Positions 24,246 to 32,921 of a DNA stretch of 64,000 nucleotides are shown one piece after another. This DNA comes from Paenibacillus durus ATCC 35681 (lineage in GTDB: Bacteria > Bacillota > Bacilli > Paenibacillales > Paenibacillaceae), in the NCBI RefSeq assembly GCF_000993825.1, contig NZ_CP011114.1:2294001-2358000 (forward strand). The letters run 5' to 3'. The first letter of the stretch is position 1. Each line of letters begins with the position of its first letter. The position numbers were made by a program, and so were the translations under genes. The notes beneath the pieces were generated by a model. It ran no database searches. It was not told where the DNA came from and saw nothing but the letters and a program-made list of their open reading frames with translations.

Positions 24246-25319
24246 TTAGCTGCTGAACTGCGTAGTGACGATATCATCAAGCTTGACTTGGTCTTTCTTC
24301 AGCGTGCCGGACTGTACCAGATCATCAATCCACGGCTGGAGTAGGTCGGTTGGAAGACCTTTGTCGGTAAAGTAATAGTGGGTGGCATTTACCGGTTGTC
24401 CGATATATTCGGCAGTCAGCTTGACGGACTCGTCCGTATTGTGATTAATCCAGTCTTGAGCTTTCTTAATGGCATTTACGAAGCGTTGAACAGCCTCCGG
24501 GTTCTCCTGGATGAATTTGTCGGTAAAGTAATAAACGGAAGCGCCGGATGCAGCACCCAGCCCTGTATCTTGGGAGTCGGCGAGCAGGGTAAGCTTGGAA
24601 TCATTGGCCAGCTTGTAGAAAGGCGGATGAATGCCAGCGATATCCAGATTGCCCTGCTGAACGGCTTGAATCGCAGCCGTATCCGACTCAAAGGCGACAT
24701 ATTGAATTTGACTAGGGTCCAAGCCCGCATTTCTAAAAATCTCATTAAAAATAAAGGTGCTGCAATTCGGAGCCGTACCGCTGACCGTGATTTTGGCTCC
24801 CTTCTTCGATTCAACGTACTCTTTCAATGTTTTTCCGGCAAATTTCTCACTCGTTACATACCGCATATGACGGAATTTAGGATCTACGCTATCCGGCGGG
24901 TCCACCTCGCCCAGAGTAACGGCCTTGACCTTGGCTCCGCCCGCCACATAAGTAGCTAATGCATTAGGCAATGTCCCGCCGATATCATTGGTTCCGTTCA
25001 GAATGGCCGGAAGCTTCTGCTCCGTTTTCAACTCACCTGTATATTTGATTTCAAGACCTTCCTCAGCGAAAAATCCTTTTTTCTCGGCGATGACCCAAGG
25101 TGTTGAGGAGCAATTCAATTTGGTATCGGTCTTAAGGGTGATTACCTTTTTGCCGGAGGAGGCCGCATTATAATTTGCATCCTTGAGATTGTTTAAGCCA
25201 GCGGCACCTTGAATCGAGTCCGATGTTCTTCCATAATAGCTTGCAATTCCGATCCCGGCGGCAACAACCACCGCCAAAGAACCGATAATAATGAAATTTT
25301 GCTTCTTCTTGTTTGCCAT
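24246..25319 (-). CDS. ABC transporter substrate-binding protein, NitT/TauT (SsuA-like) family
   Basis: 357 residues. Hydrophobic segment at about 9-27, then a two-lobed periplasmic-binding fold of NMT1/SsuA type: STPWVIAEKKGFFAEEGLEI, LPAILNGTNDIGG, and AAIQAVQQGNLDIAGIHPPF. There is no lipobox Cys after the hydrophobic segment, so it is probably held by an uncleaved N-terminal helix, unlike most Gram-positive binding proteins. Ligands of this family include sulfonates, nitrate and pyrimidine precursors; this one is not assignable. Last gene of the operon with two permeases. Confidence 0.85.
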   Translation of the reverse strand: MANKKKQNFIIIGSLAVVVAAGIGIASYYGRTSDSIQGAAGLNNLKDANYNAASSGKKVITLKTDTKLNCSSTPWVIAEKKGFFAEEGLEIKYTGELKTEQKLPAILNGTNDIGGTLPNALATYVAGGAKVKAVTLGEVDPPDSVDPKFRHMRYVTSEKFAGKTLKEYVESKKGAKITVSGTAPNCSTFIFNEIFRNAGLDPSQIQYVAFESDTAAIQAVQQGNLDIAGIHPPFYKLANDSKLTLLADSQDTGLGAASGASVYYFTDKFIQENPEAVQRFVNAIKKAQDWINHNTDESVKLTAEYIGQPVNATHYYFTDKGLPTDLLQPWIDDLVQSGTLKKDQVKLDDIVTTQFSS

Positions 25320-25358
25320 TACTTTTAACCCCCTGAAAATATTTTTAATGTTGAACCT

Positions 25359-26135
25359 CTAATGAATTTGAACAGCTTCCTTCCATACCAGAAAGTGCTT
25401 CTTCAACCTTCCAAATGCAAGATTGATAAGGATGGACAACACCGTAATATAAAGAATGATGCCGTACATCAGCGGAAGCTGATACTTGGTTGTGGCGCTG
25501 ATATAATACCAGCCCAGTCCCGTGCTGGCCCCAATGACTTCCGAGGCGATAATCATGAAGAAGGATAATTGGGCCGCAATTTCAATGCCGATAAAGATAT
25601 TGGGCAGCGCATACGGCAGGATGACCTTGAGAAAAAGCTCCCGTCTCGTCGCACCCATCGATCTCGCCGCACGTATAAGCGAATAGTCAACGGCTCTGGC
25701 GCCGGCCATCGTATTGAACAGCAGCGGCCACAGGGTCGCCCAGAAGACCACCGCCACTTTCTCGGCTGTGCCAATTCCGAAAAAAATCATAAATATAGGA
25801 ATGATGGCAAATGGGTTCAATTTCTCGCACATCCGAAAGAAGGGCAGCAGTAGCTTCTCGGCAGATTGGAAGAATGTTCCGAGCAGAAAGCCTAACGGAA
25901 GGGCAACGATAATTGAAAGTGCGAAGCCCATACCCACTCTTCCCAGGCTAACTGCGGTCTGTTTGAACAAAACATCCGAAGTTGCCGCAGTCCATAGACC
26001 CTTAATAACCTCTGAAGGCGGGGAAATTACGCCCTTGGGCACCCATCCTGCTCCGATCTCCCAGAAAATGAAGAACAAGATAATCGGAATGCTTCCATAA
26101 GCAAATTTTCTTACATCTGACCAGAACGAGCTCAT
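25359..26135 (-). CDS. ABC permease, NitT/TauT family (second)
   Basis: 258 residues with six membrane helices and the EAA-type cytoplasmic loop ARSMGATRRELFLKVILPYALPNIFIG that contacts the ATPase. Closely parallels the permease encoded upstream (both end in a VWKE/DWKE segment), suggesting a duplicated pair that works as a heterodimer. 37 bases separate the two genes. Confidence 0.9.
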   Translation of the reverse strand: MSSFWSDVRKFAYGSIPIILFFIFWEIGAGWVPKGVISPPSEVIKGLWTAATSDVLFKQTAVSLGRVGMGFALSIIVALPLGFLLGTFFQSAEKLLLPFFRMCEKLNPFAIIPIFMIFFGIGTAEKVAVVFWATLWPLLFNTMAGARAVDYSLIRAARSMGATRRELFLKVILPYALPNIFIGIEIAAQLSFFMIIASEVIGASTGLGWYYISATTKYQLPLMYGIILYITVLSILINLAFGRLKKHFLVWKEAVQIH

Positions 26136-26172
26136 GTGTAAGCTACCTCACTGTCTATTAAGTCTTTTGATG

Positions 26173-26958
26173 CTAAACGGTCTGTTCCTCCGCTACCTCT
26201 TTCCAGTCCACGATGCTCTCTTCCAGAAAATCCAGAACGAAATTCAGCAGCGCTCCGACCGCAGCCACGATCAAGGCCCCGAGATAAATCCGTTCGATGA
26301 ATCCCATACTTTGCGCATTGTGAATAAGCCAGCCCAGCCCTTTATCCGCCCCCATGCTCTCCGCGCCGATCAGCATAAAGAAGCTCATCGTGAGGCCTGT
26401 CCGCATACCGGTCATGATCGCCGGAAAAGCCGCCGGAAGCACCACCTTGAAAAAAATCTGAATGCGGCTGGCATTCATAGCTTTGGCTGCGCGGACAAGA
26501 AGCGGATCAACCTGGCTTATCCCGGCAATGGAAGTGAACAGAATCGGCCAAAAGGATGACCAGAAGATAACCGTATAGATTCCCCCTTCGCCTATGCCGA
26601 TAATAATGACGAATACCGGAAAGAGAATATAAGGCGGAATCTGGGAAAGAAACAGGGTGAACGGTCTAATGAACCGGGCCAGCCATGGAAGCGCGCCAGC
26701 CAGGATAAATCCGAGAGGCAGAGCCAACAAGGTCGACATAAAGAACCCTACGAACACCCTTTTTAGACTTATTGCGATATACAGCAGAATATTTCCGATT
26801 CCCAAATCCGCGCCTACTTTTAGAACTCTGGAAAAGGGAGGGACGAAGACAGCGCTGACCCATCCAAGCCTGGGAGCAATCTCCCAAATGATGATGAGTA
26901 AAAAAAACAGATAGTAGCTTGTCAGCGCTTGATGAATCGACTTCAAAGTCTTAAGCAT
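26173..26958 (-). CDS. ABC permease, NitT/TauT family (first)
   Basis: 261 residues, six membrane helices and the EAA loop AKAMNASRIQIFFKVVLPAAFPAIMTG. First gene of the operon after a leader of about 200 bases. No ATPase gene lies on either side (upstream is queE, downstream the terminator), so an ATPase must come from elsewhere. Most systems of this family use a single permease gene and carry their ATPase in the operon. Confidence 0.9.
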   Translation of the reverse strand: MLKTLKSIHQALTSYYLFFLLIIIWEIAPRLGWVSAVFVPPFSRVLKVGADLGIGNILLYIAISLKRVFVGFFMSTLLALPLGFILAGALPWLARFIRPFTLFLSQIPPYILFPVFVIIIGIGEGGIYTVIFWSSFWPILFTSIAGISQVDPLLVRAAKAMNASRIQIFFKVVLPAAFPAIMTGMRTGLTMSFFMLIGAESMGADKGLGWLIHNAQSMGFIERIYLGALIVAAVGALLNFVLDFLEESIVDWKEVAEEQTV

Positions 26959-27202
26959 GTGATGATCAGTCCATTCTGATGGTAATAATTGATGTTCAAG
27001 TAAAATCCAACCCCCTGCTGCTTCCCCTCCTTCATCCGGTTAAGCCGACCTCTTTAAAAAGCAAAAGGCCGGCCCCACAACCTGTGTACAGGTCTGGGGT
27101 CCGGCCTCTGGCGATCCAGTCAGCTTCGACAAAATCCATACTTTCTTTATCGGAATTATTTAATTTACATCCTAATGGATTGCCTGCTGAACTGTCAATC
27201 AT
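26959..27202 (-). promoter_or_regulatory. Promoter and structured leader with internal terminator
   Basis: On the minus strand TTGACA (27193-27198), 18 bases, TAGGAT (27169-27174). About 60 bases into the leader is a strong hairpin, AGGCCGG/CCGGCCT at 27066-27107 with an inner ACCTGT/ACAGGT, followed by TTTTGCTTTTT. It sits between the promoter and the first permease gene, so it may be an attenuator or riboswitch platform. It could instead end read-through from queE. Confidence 0.5.
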
Positions 27203-27367
27203 TCATCTTACACTGTCAACAAGCTGTAATAAATAAGATGCTTTTTCAGAAAAAAGAAACATTTTTCACAGACAAATGAAGCCGACTGTATGAATAACCG
27301 CTGCACCGCGTGCAGCTCCCAGCGCGCGGCGGGGCGATACGTGGTGGCAGTCAACCACACGCCTAAA
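27203..27367. other. Intergenic region after queE
   Basis: No gene. A second TGTCAA lies at 27214-27219, and a GCTGCAC/GTGCAGC hairpin at about 27300-27317 lacks a T-run. The operon end of queE is not clearly marked here. Confidence 0.35.
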
Positions 27368-28093
27368 TCATTTCCCCCGCTTGTTGTGCCAGATCAATGC
27401 ATGCAGCTGAGGGAGAACACGGGCGGCGTTCATCTCAGGATCGGCTATCACTTTCTCAAACAGCCACTCCAGCTTGTTCAGCAGACGCGCTGATATGTCG
27501 CCTTCTTCCGTAACGTTGTCATTCCCCGGCTGGAGAAAGAACGGAACATCGGGATAGCGGTGATGAACCTTGGCCGCATACTTGTAGTCTTCGTCATCAA
27601 AGACGACGACCTTCAAGCTGTGAGCGCCCTTCCCGCTTGTGCGAACACGCTCCATAATGCTGTCCAGCACCTCCCAATCGGTCGGCATCCCCGAACTTGG
27701 CGGCTTCGGACTGATCGTAAGCGCGTCCACCTTCAGGAACCAGTCCTGCCAGCGGCTTCCCTGGGTTTCAATCGCCGCCTTGATGCCGCGTTCATGAAGC
27801 AAGTCGATCAGCTCGGACAGCCCTTCGCCGATCAGCGCCGGATTGCCGCCGGAAATCGTCACACAGTCGAAACGGTCGCCTCCAAGCTCCGTCAGTCCGG
27901 ACATAATCTCTTCCGCGTCCATCATGACCCGCTTGTCTTTCCCGCTGCCGTCCCAGGTAAAGGAGGAATCGCACCAGGAACAGTGGTAGTCGCAGCCATA
28001 GGTGCGGACGAACATCGTCTTGACGCCGATGACCGCCCCTTCTCCCTGTATCGTCGGTCCGAACATTTCGATTACCGGTATTTTCGCGCTCAT
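27368..28093 (-). CDS. queE: 7-carboxy-7-deazaguanine synthase
   Basis: 241 residues. Radical SAM enzyme turning 6-carboxytetrahydropterin into 7-carboxy-7-deazaguanine in queuosine synthesis. GPTIQGEGA at the N-terminus and the CDYHCSWCD cluster site (CxxxCxxC) are diagnostic, as is the TISGGNPAL stretch. Last of four que genes; its ATG overlaps the queD stop (ATGA). Confidence 0.95.
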   Translation of the reverse strand: MSAKIPVIEMFGPTIQGEGAVIGVKTMFVRTYGCDYHCSWCDSSFTWDGSGKDKRVMMDAEEIMSGLTELGGDRFDCVTISGGNPALIGEGLSELIDLLHERGIKAAIETQGSRWQDWFLKVDALTISPKPPSSGMPTDWEVLDSIMERVRTSGKGAHSLKVVVFDDEDYKYAAKVHHRYPDVPFFLQPGNDNVTEEGDISARLLNKLEWLFEKVIADPEMNAARVLPQLHALIWHNKRGK

Positions 28094-28569
28094 AGGTCGC
28101 AGCCTCCATATAGCCGGTACGATGGGCCTTCTTCGGGGATATCTGCGGCTAAGACCTCAGCCCAAGCGGTCGGCGTCTCCCACAGTTTGATGGAATGTAC
28201 GGGCAGGCCACTCATCTTCAGCGTATAGGCGATGTAGCTGGCCAGATTCTCGGCCGTCGTGCGGAAAGACAGCTCCGCCGTCTTCGAGCCGCTCACCTTA
28301 AGGCTCTCCAGAACGGGCTCGTCACCTTTAGCGAGAAAGGCATGGTCCAGCTTATCGACCACATGCTCCTTCACCAGCGCTTTAATGTCGCCGAAGTCGG
28401 TGACAAAGCCTTCGTCGGAACGTCCTTCCTCCGCGACCGGCTTGCCCTTCAGCACAACCTCCAGCTTATAGGTGTGTCCGTGGACGTTGGCGCATTTCCC
28501 TTTGTGCCCGACCAGTTGATGCGCCGCGTCGAACGAAAAGATTTTGCATACCGTAACTTCGCCCAGCAT
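28090..28569 (-). CDS. queD: 6-carboxytetrahydropterin synthase
   Basis: 159 residues. Converts dihydroneopterin triphosphate to 6-carboxytetrahydropterin. The zinc His residues are in FDAAHQL and VHGHTY, with the catalytic Cys in GKCANVHGH. The start overlaps the queC stop as TGATG. Slightly longer than short homologues, with an insert near EEGRSDEG. Confidence 0.93.
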   Translation of the reverse strand: MLGEVTVCKIFSFDAAHQLVGHKGKCANVHGHTYKLEVVLKGKPVAEEGRSDEGFVTDFGDIKALVKEHVVDKLDHAFLAKGDEPVLESLKVSGSKTAELSFRTTAENLASYIAYTLKMSGLPVHSIKLWETPTAWAEVLAADIPEEGPSYRLYGGCDL

Positions 28570-29231
28570 CAGCGGCCCACCGTCTTTCTAACCTCTTCAT
28601 ACTGCTTAAGGCCGCGGTTCCGCAGCTGGCAGGCCGGACATTCGCCGCAGCCGCTCCCTTTGATTCCGTTATAGCAGGTCAGCGTATGCTCGCGGATATA
28701 TTCGAACTGACCGAGTTCGTCGGCGAGCTGCCAGGTTTCTTTTTTGTCCAGCCACATTAGCGGGGTGTGAATCACGAATTCGTAATCCATCGAGAGGTTG
28801 AGCGTAACATTCAAAGACTTCACAAACACGTCCCGGCAGTCCGGGTAACCGCTGAAATCCGTTTGGCATACGCCGGTAACGATATGATTATAGGATAACT
28901 GCTTTGCCAGAATCGCCGCGAATGACAGGAACAATAAATTCCGCCCGTCGACAAATGTGCTAGGAAGCTCCCCGTCCTCTCCCGCCGAAATCTCGATATC
29001 CCCGCGGGTTAGCGCATTCGGCGCAAGCTGGTTCAGTAGGCCGAGATCCAGAATATGCTGCTTCACATTGAAATGGGCGGCGATTTCCTTGGCGACTTCA
29101 ATTTCCGCCGCATGCCGCTGATTATAGTTAAAAGTAACAACCTGAACTTCTTCAAACTGCTTCAGAGCCCATGCCAGGCACGTTGTGCTGTCTTGTCCGC
29201 CGCTGAAGACGACCAGCGCTTTTTTGTTCAT
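28569..29231 (-). CDS. queC: 7-cyano-7-deazaguanine synthase
   Basis: 220 residues. ATP-dependent formation of preQ0 from 7-carboxy-7-deazaguanine. PP-loop SGGQDSTT at residues 10-17 binds ATP; the C-terminal zinc site is C, CxxC, C within [13 protein letters not shown]. Sits between queF and queD in the riboswitch-controlled operon. Confidence 0.95.
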   Translation of the reverse strand: MNKKALVVFSGGQDSTTCLAWALKQFEEVQVVTFNYNQRHAAEIEVAKEIAAHFNVKQHILDLGLLNQLAPNALTRGDIEISAGEDGELPSTFVDGRNLLFLSFAAILAKQLSYNHIVTGVCQTDFSGYPDCRDVFVKSLNVTLNLSMDYEFVIHTPLMWLDKKETWQLADELGQFEYIREHTLTCYNGIKGSGCGECPACQLRNRGLKQYEEVRKTVGR

Positions 29232-29245
29232 GTTCGAATCTCTCC

Positions 29246-29746
29246 TTATCGGTTGTCGATTGTCTCCGGGTACAAATCATGATTCAGCAGCCGGTGCTCG
29301 GCCATTGCCTCATATTTGGTTCCCGGACGGCCATAGTTGCAGTAAGGATCGATGGAAATGCCGCCGCGCGGGGTGAACTTGCCCCATACCTCGATGTAGC
29401 GCGGGTCCATCAGCTTGATCAGATCGTTCATGATGATGTTGACGCAGTCTTCATGAAAATCGCCGTGATTACGGAAGCTGAACAGATACAGCTTGAGCGA
29501 TTTGGACTCGACCATCTTGATCTCGGGAATATACGAAATATACAGGGTGGCAAAATCGGGCTGCCCGGTCACAGGACACAGGCTCGTAAATTCCGGACAG
29601 TTGAACTTTACAAAATAATCCCTGCCGGGATGCTTGTTATCGAACGTCTCCAGCACTTCGGGAGCATAGCCGAACTTGTACTGCGTCCCCTGGTTGCCCA
29701 GCAGCGTAACATCCGGCATTTCTTCTTTCAATCTTCCTTCGGACAT
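29246..29746 (-). CDS. queF: NADPH-dependent preQ0 reductase
   Basis: 166 residues from ATG 29746, matching the Bacillus type (about 165). Reduces the nitrile of preQ0 to preQ1. [14 protein letters not shown] holds the nucleophilic Cys, and [19 protein letters not shown] is the family signature. The longer frame to 29815 adds residues not seen in the family; GAGGG precedes the chosen ATG. First gene after the preQ1 riboswitch. Confidence 0.95.
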   Translation of the reverse strand: MSEGRLKEEMPDVTLLGNQGTQYKFGYAPEVLETFDNKHPGRDYFVKFNCPEFTSLCPVTGQPDFATLYISYIPEIKMVESKSLKLYLFSFRNHGDFHEDCVNIIMNDLIKLMDPRYIEVWGKFTPRGGISIDPYCNYGRPGTKYEAMAEHRLLNHDLYPETIDNR

Positions 29747-29843
29747 AAAAAAATCCCTCTCTTTTCCTTCGGCATCCAAAGCCGGTATTCGGAAAGAAGA
29801 ACGAGATTTCATCAAACCTGATCCATGTTAGACTAAGAACGTG

Positions 29844-29874
29844 AAAAATGGACATACCCATCTTCGGGCATATC
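29844..29874 (-). terminator. Expression-platform terminator of the preQ1 riboswitch
   Basis: ATATGCCC / GGGTAT hairpin on the minus strand followed by ATTTTTC, directly after the aptamer. Confidence 0.7.
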
Positions 29875-29879
29875 GGATC

Positions 29880-29912
29880 TTAGTTTTTTATAGAGGGAGT
29901 TTGCGAACCTCT
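29880..29912 (-). promoter_or_regulatory. preQ1-I riboswitch aptamer
   Basis: Minus strand reads AGAGGTTC, a loop, CTCCCTCT then ATAAAAAACTAA: the stem, C-rich element and A-rich tail of the class I preQ1 aptamer. It should shut off queF-queC-queD-queE when preQ1 is abundant. Confidence 0.93.
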
Positions 29913-30112
29913 CCTGCGGTATTGCCGCAGATTTTCTTCTTCAATTATTATTCATGTGTTTAGAACTATATCACAGGAACTTCAGTTAGACAAGACATAC
30001 GGTCCGCCGAGCAAAGGAATAACACCCCGCCAGACACCGGAAAATTGGAACACCTGTCCAAACCCGCCCGCGAGTCCACCAAAAATCGTATAGGAAACAT
30101 TATGACATTCGA

Positions 30113-30155
30113 TTGACAGACGGCCGCATGACGATATAATAGTTCTATGACTATT
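30113..30155 (+). promoter_or_regulatory. Promoter and operator at the ArsR start codon
   Basis: TTGACA (30113-30118), 16 bases, TATAAT (30135-30140). AATAGT (30138-30143), six bases, ACTATT (30150-30155) form a perfect inverted repeat over the -10, the start point and the ATG. Confidence 0.75.
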
Positions 30156-30440
30156 GAACAACTTGCCGCTTCTGACGAACAACGTGTGCGCATCTTCAAG
30201 GCTCTGGCCGATCCTACCCGTCTGCAGATCATTCGCACCCTAAAGGGCAGCCGTACTGAACTGAACTGCGGAGAGATCGGGGAACGCTGTGAAGCTTCCA
30301 AATCGAACGCCTCTTACCATTTCCGTACCCTGAGGGAGGCAGGGCTGATTCTTGTCCGAAAGGAAGCTCAGACCAAATACATACAGCTTCATTATGAGAC
30401 ATTCGACACTTATTTGCCCGGATTCCTGGATTCCCTGTGA
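30147..30440 (+). CDS. ArsR family transcriptional regulator
   Basis: 97 residues with an ArsR winged helix: FKALADPTRLQIIRTL, LNCGEIGERCEASKSNASYHFRTLREAGLI as HTH, then a short wing. No clear CxC metal motif, so the effector is unknown. The ATG lies seven bases after TATAAT and there is no ribosome site; in-frame upstream codons reach a stop without any start. The mRNA is therefore probably leaderless. It likely represses itself and the MFS gene 60 bases downstream, which has a matching operator. Confidence 0.88.
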   Translation: MTIEQLAASDEQRVRIFKALADPTRLQIIRTLKGSRTELNCGEIGERCEASKSNASYHFRTLREAGLILVRKEAQTKYIQLHYETFDTYLPGFLDSL

Positions 30441-30460
30441 TCCGGTTTTTTATAGCTATG

Positions 30461-30484
30461 TTGTTCAATAGTTCTTTAACTAAT
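30461..30484 (+). promoter_or_regulatory. Second ArsR operator copy before the MFS gene
   Basis: TTGTTCAATAGT then six bases and ACTAAT. The first 12 bases match the reverse complement of the operator over the ArsR start exactly, and the half-site spacing is the same. Confidence 0.65.
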
Positions 30485-30501
30485 GAAATAGGAGGCGTAT
30501 T

Positions 30502-31701
30502 ATGCAAAAATCAAGTTTGGCACTCTTCTTTCTGGTCATGTTCGCCATAGGCACGGATACCTTTCTGATCAGTCCTCTTCTTCCCATCCTTAGGCATGAG
30601 TTTCATGTATCTACGGCAAGCTCGGGCTGGATGGTCAGCGCTTATGCTTTAGGCTATGCCTTATTCGCCCTGGTGGCGGGACCGGTATCCGATCGGCTCA
30701 ACCGTAAGCATGTGATGGTGTTCGGGATGGCCGCATTCTCTATTTCCACCGGCTTATGCGCCGCCGCTACTGGCTTCTGGAGCATGGTTCTATTCCGGTT
30801 TCTGGCCGGGGTCAGCGCTGCTGTTATATCCCCGCAAATCTGGGCGTCCATTCCAATCCTGCTTTCCAAGGACAAAATCTTGCAGGGAATGGGCATCGCG
30901 ACCGCCGGTCTCTCCATTGCCCAAATGGTGGGTCTGCCGCTTGGCAGCTTTTTCGCGGCCCGTAATTGGTCTCTTCCTTTTATCATCCTCGGTTTGTTTT
31001 CTCTCCTGCTGACCTTGCTTCTCTTGTTCCTGCTGCCATCTCTTCCGCCGCGCAGCCCATCGGGAAACCGCCTTTCTCTCTTGAAGCCATACTTCGGGCT
31101 GCTCTCTTCCCGCATTGCGGTTACGGCCTTTGCCGCCTATTTTATTTTCCAGATCGGCAATTTTGCAGCCTTCTCCTTTCTCGGCTCCTGGCTCTCCGGC
31201 GCGTTTGGAATGAATGTGGCTCAAATCGGCCAAGTCATGCTGTATCTTGGTGTCGGCAACCTGCTTGGCAGCCTGTTCGGCAGCCGTCTTAGTACGCGAT
31301 TTGGCCGCACAGCAACGCTGCTGCTGGGTATTGCGGTGAATAGTGTCATGTACCCGGTGCTCTCCCTGACACATAATCTTGCGGGCATCAAGGCGGAACT
31401 GCTTGTTATCTTCGGCATTACCGGAATTCTGTTCCCTATTATGATAAGCATCCTTCAATCGTTGACAGACACTGCACGCGGAACAGTCTCGGCCCTGACG
31501 AACGCCCTGATGTATCTCGGAACTACAATTGGAGCCGCCGCAGCCGGGGGAATTTATCAGACTTCAGGCGTCTTTATCGGTGTGACTCTGCTGACTTCCC
31601 TTTGTTTTATCATCTCCATCTTCCTGTTCCGAAAAAACGATGCTTACGGCAGTGTAGACAGATCTAACTTTTCAACTTCAACCATTGAGAATAAGCAATA
31701 A
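30502..31701 (+). CDS. MFS transporter (12-TM, drug/sugar efflux type)
   Basis: 399 residues with 12 hydrophobic segments. GTDTFLISPLLPIL in TM1, GWMVSAYALGYALFALVAGPVSDRLNRK as the TM2-TM3 loop signature and GLPLGSFFA in TM5 place it with 12-TM efflux proteins (AraJ/Cmx/PbuE type). The AGGAGG site is good. Expression is probably released when the ArsR protein lets go of the operator just upstream. Substrate unknown. Confidence 0.9.
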   Translation: MQKSSLALFFLVMFAIGTDTFLISPLLPILRHEFHVSTASSGWMVSAYALGYALFALVAGPVSDRLNRKHVMVFGMAAFSISTGLCAAATGFWSMVLFRFLAGVSAAVISPQIWASIPILLSKDKILQGMGIATAGLSIAQMVGLPLGSFFAARNWSLPFIILGLFSLLLTLLLLFLLPSLPPRSPSGNRLSLLKPYFGLLSSRIAVTAFAAYFIFQIGNFAAFSFLGSWLSGAFGMNVAQIGQVMLYLGVGNLLGSLFGSRLSTRFGRTATLLLGIAVNSVMYPVLSLTHNLAGIKAELLVIFGITGILFPIMISILQSLTDTARGTVSALTNALMYLGTTIGAAAAGGIYQTSGVFIGVTLLTSLCFIISIFLFRKNDAYGSVDRSNFSTSTIENKQ

Positions 31702-31748
31702 CGAACCAAGGGCAAGGGCTCTCTGATGTTCGAATGAGCGTAAGACGG

Positions 31749-31786
31749 AAAAAAGCTACCGGGATCACAAATCCCTGCAGCTTTTT
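31749..31786. terminator. Bidirectional terminator between MFS gene and murB
   Basis: AAAAGCT-CCGGGAT / ATCCCTG-AGCTTTTT hairpin with T-runs on both strands, serving the two convergent genes. Confidence 0.8.
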
Positions 31787-31808
31787 GCGGTATAGCCGGC
31801 TTTTCATG

Positions 31809-32741
31809 TCACGGGTGTTCTTCTGCTCGCGGCTCTTCCCCGATGATCTTGACTTCCGTTTCCAGTTCAATGCCGAATTTATCCTTTACTGTCTCTCTTA
31901 CATGCTGAATTAGTCCGATATAATCGCTTGCCGTCGCGTTATCCGCATTAATGATGAACCCCGCATGCTTCTTCGATACTTCGGCTCCACCGATTCTTGT
32001 TCCCTGAAGTCCGCTTTCCTGAATCAGTTGACCCGCATATCGTCCCGGAGGACGTTTAAAGACACTGCCGCAAGAAGGGTATTCCAAAGGCTGCTTGGAT
32101 TCCCGCATTTCGGTCAGCTTATCCATCGAAGCCTTGATTTCATCGTAGTTTCCGGGTTTTAAGGCGAACCGCGCTTCCAAAATAAGATACTCTCCGCTTG
32201 AGAAAACGCTGCTCCGGTACCCCCATTTCAGCGCATCGCCTTCCAGCCTCACTATCGCCCCGTTCTTGTCAACGACAAGCGCGCTTTGCAGCACATCCGC
32301 TACTTCCCCGCCGTATGCGCCGGCATTCATATAAAGGGCGCCTCCGACCGTGCCGGGAATGCCGCAGGCAAATTCCAGACCTGCCAGCTTGTGCTCTAAG
32401 GCAAAACGGGACGTCTCGATAATCTGCGCGCCGCACTGGGCGATGATCACATTATCCTCCACGCTGATCCCGCTTAATCTGGACGTGTGCAGGACGATAC
32501 CGCGAACCCCTCCGTCTCTGATAATCACATTCGATCCATTTCCTAATATGGTAAGCGCAATGCCTTTTTCGGCAGCATATGTAACGATCGCTTGAATTTC
32601 TTCGTAAGTCGAGGGGGATGCCAAAATGTCGGCCCCGCCGCCCATTTGAGTGAAGACATGCGGTTTGAGCGATTCATGGCTTTTAATGATCCCATTTGGA
32701 ACAAGCCTCTCCAGTTCTTCTTGAATTTTCCCGATATCCAT
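31809..32741 (-). CDS. murB: UDP-N-acetylenolpyruvoylglucosamine reductase
   Basis: 310 residues. FAD enzyme that reduces UDP-GlcNAc-enolpyruvate to UDP-MurNAc in peptidoglycan synthesis. FAD-binding region ILGNGSNVIIRDGG and GIPGTVGGALYMNAGAYGGE; catalytic Ser in SCGSVFKRP and Glu in GGAEVSKKHAGF. AAGGAG precedes the ATG. Not linked to other mur genes here. Confidence 0.95.
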   Translation of the reverse strand: MDIGKIQEELERLVPNGIIKSHESLKPHVFTQMGGGADILASPSTYEEIQAIVTYAAEKGIALTILGNGSNVIIRDGGVRGIVLHTSRLSGISVEDNVIIAQCGAQIIETSRFALEHKLAGLEFACGIPGTVGGALYMNAGAYGGEVADVLQSALVVDKNGAIVRLEGDALKWGYRSSVFSSGEYLILEARFALKPGNYDEIKASMDKLTEMRESKQPLEYPSCGSVFKRPPGRYAGQLIQESGLQGTRIGGAEVSKKHAGFIINADNATASDYIGLIQHVRETVKDKFGIELETEVKIIGEEPRAEEHP

Positions 32742-32800
32742 GGGTCTGCTCCTTTATCTGTTTTGCATATGTCAGGCATCCCCAACTTTAACAACGAACA

Positions 32801-32888
32801 GGCTCCCTTGTCAATGACGGGAGCCCTATACACTTATTTAAGTTTGCGGGACGGAAAGACTCCTGCCCAATCAGGCCCCCGTCCCGCA
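32801..32888 (-). terminator. Tandem hairpins after kimA
   Basis: TGCGGGAC/GTCCCGCA (32845-32888) and GGCTCCC/GGGAGCC (32801-32825) follow the kimA stop. T-runs are weak, so termination efficiency is uncertain. Confidence 0.5.
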
Positions 32889-32921
32889 GCAATTTTCCTT
32901 TACTCGCACGATCCGCCGGGG

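Noticed and set aside
26959..27165. Guanidine-I (ykkC) riboswitch before the NitT/TauT-like permeases
   Set aside because: This riboswitch is known to precede such transporters, but its conserved blocks (AGGGTTCCG, CTGGTCCGAGAG, ACACGG) are not present.
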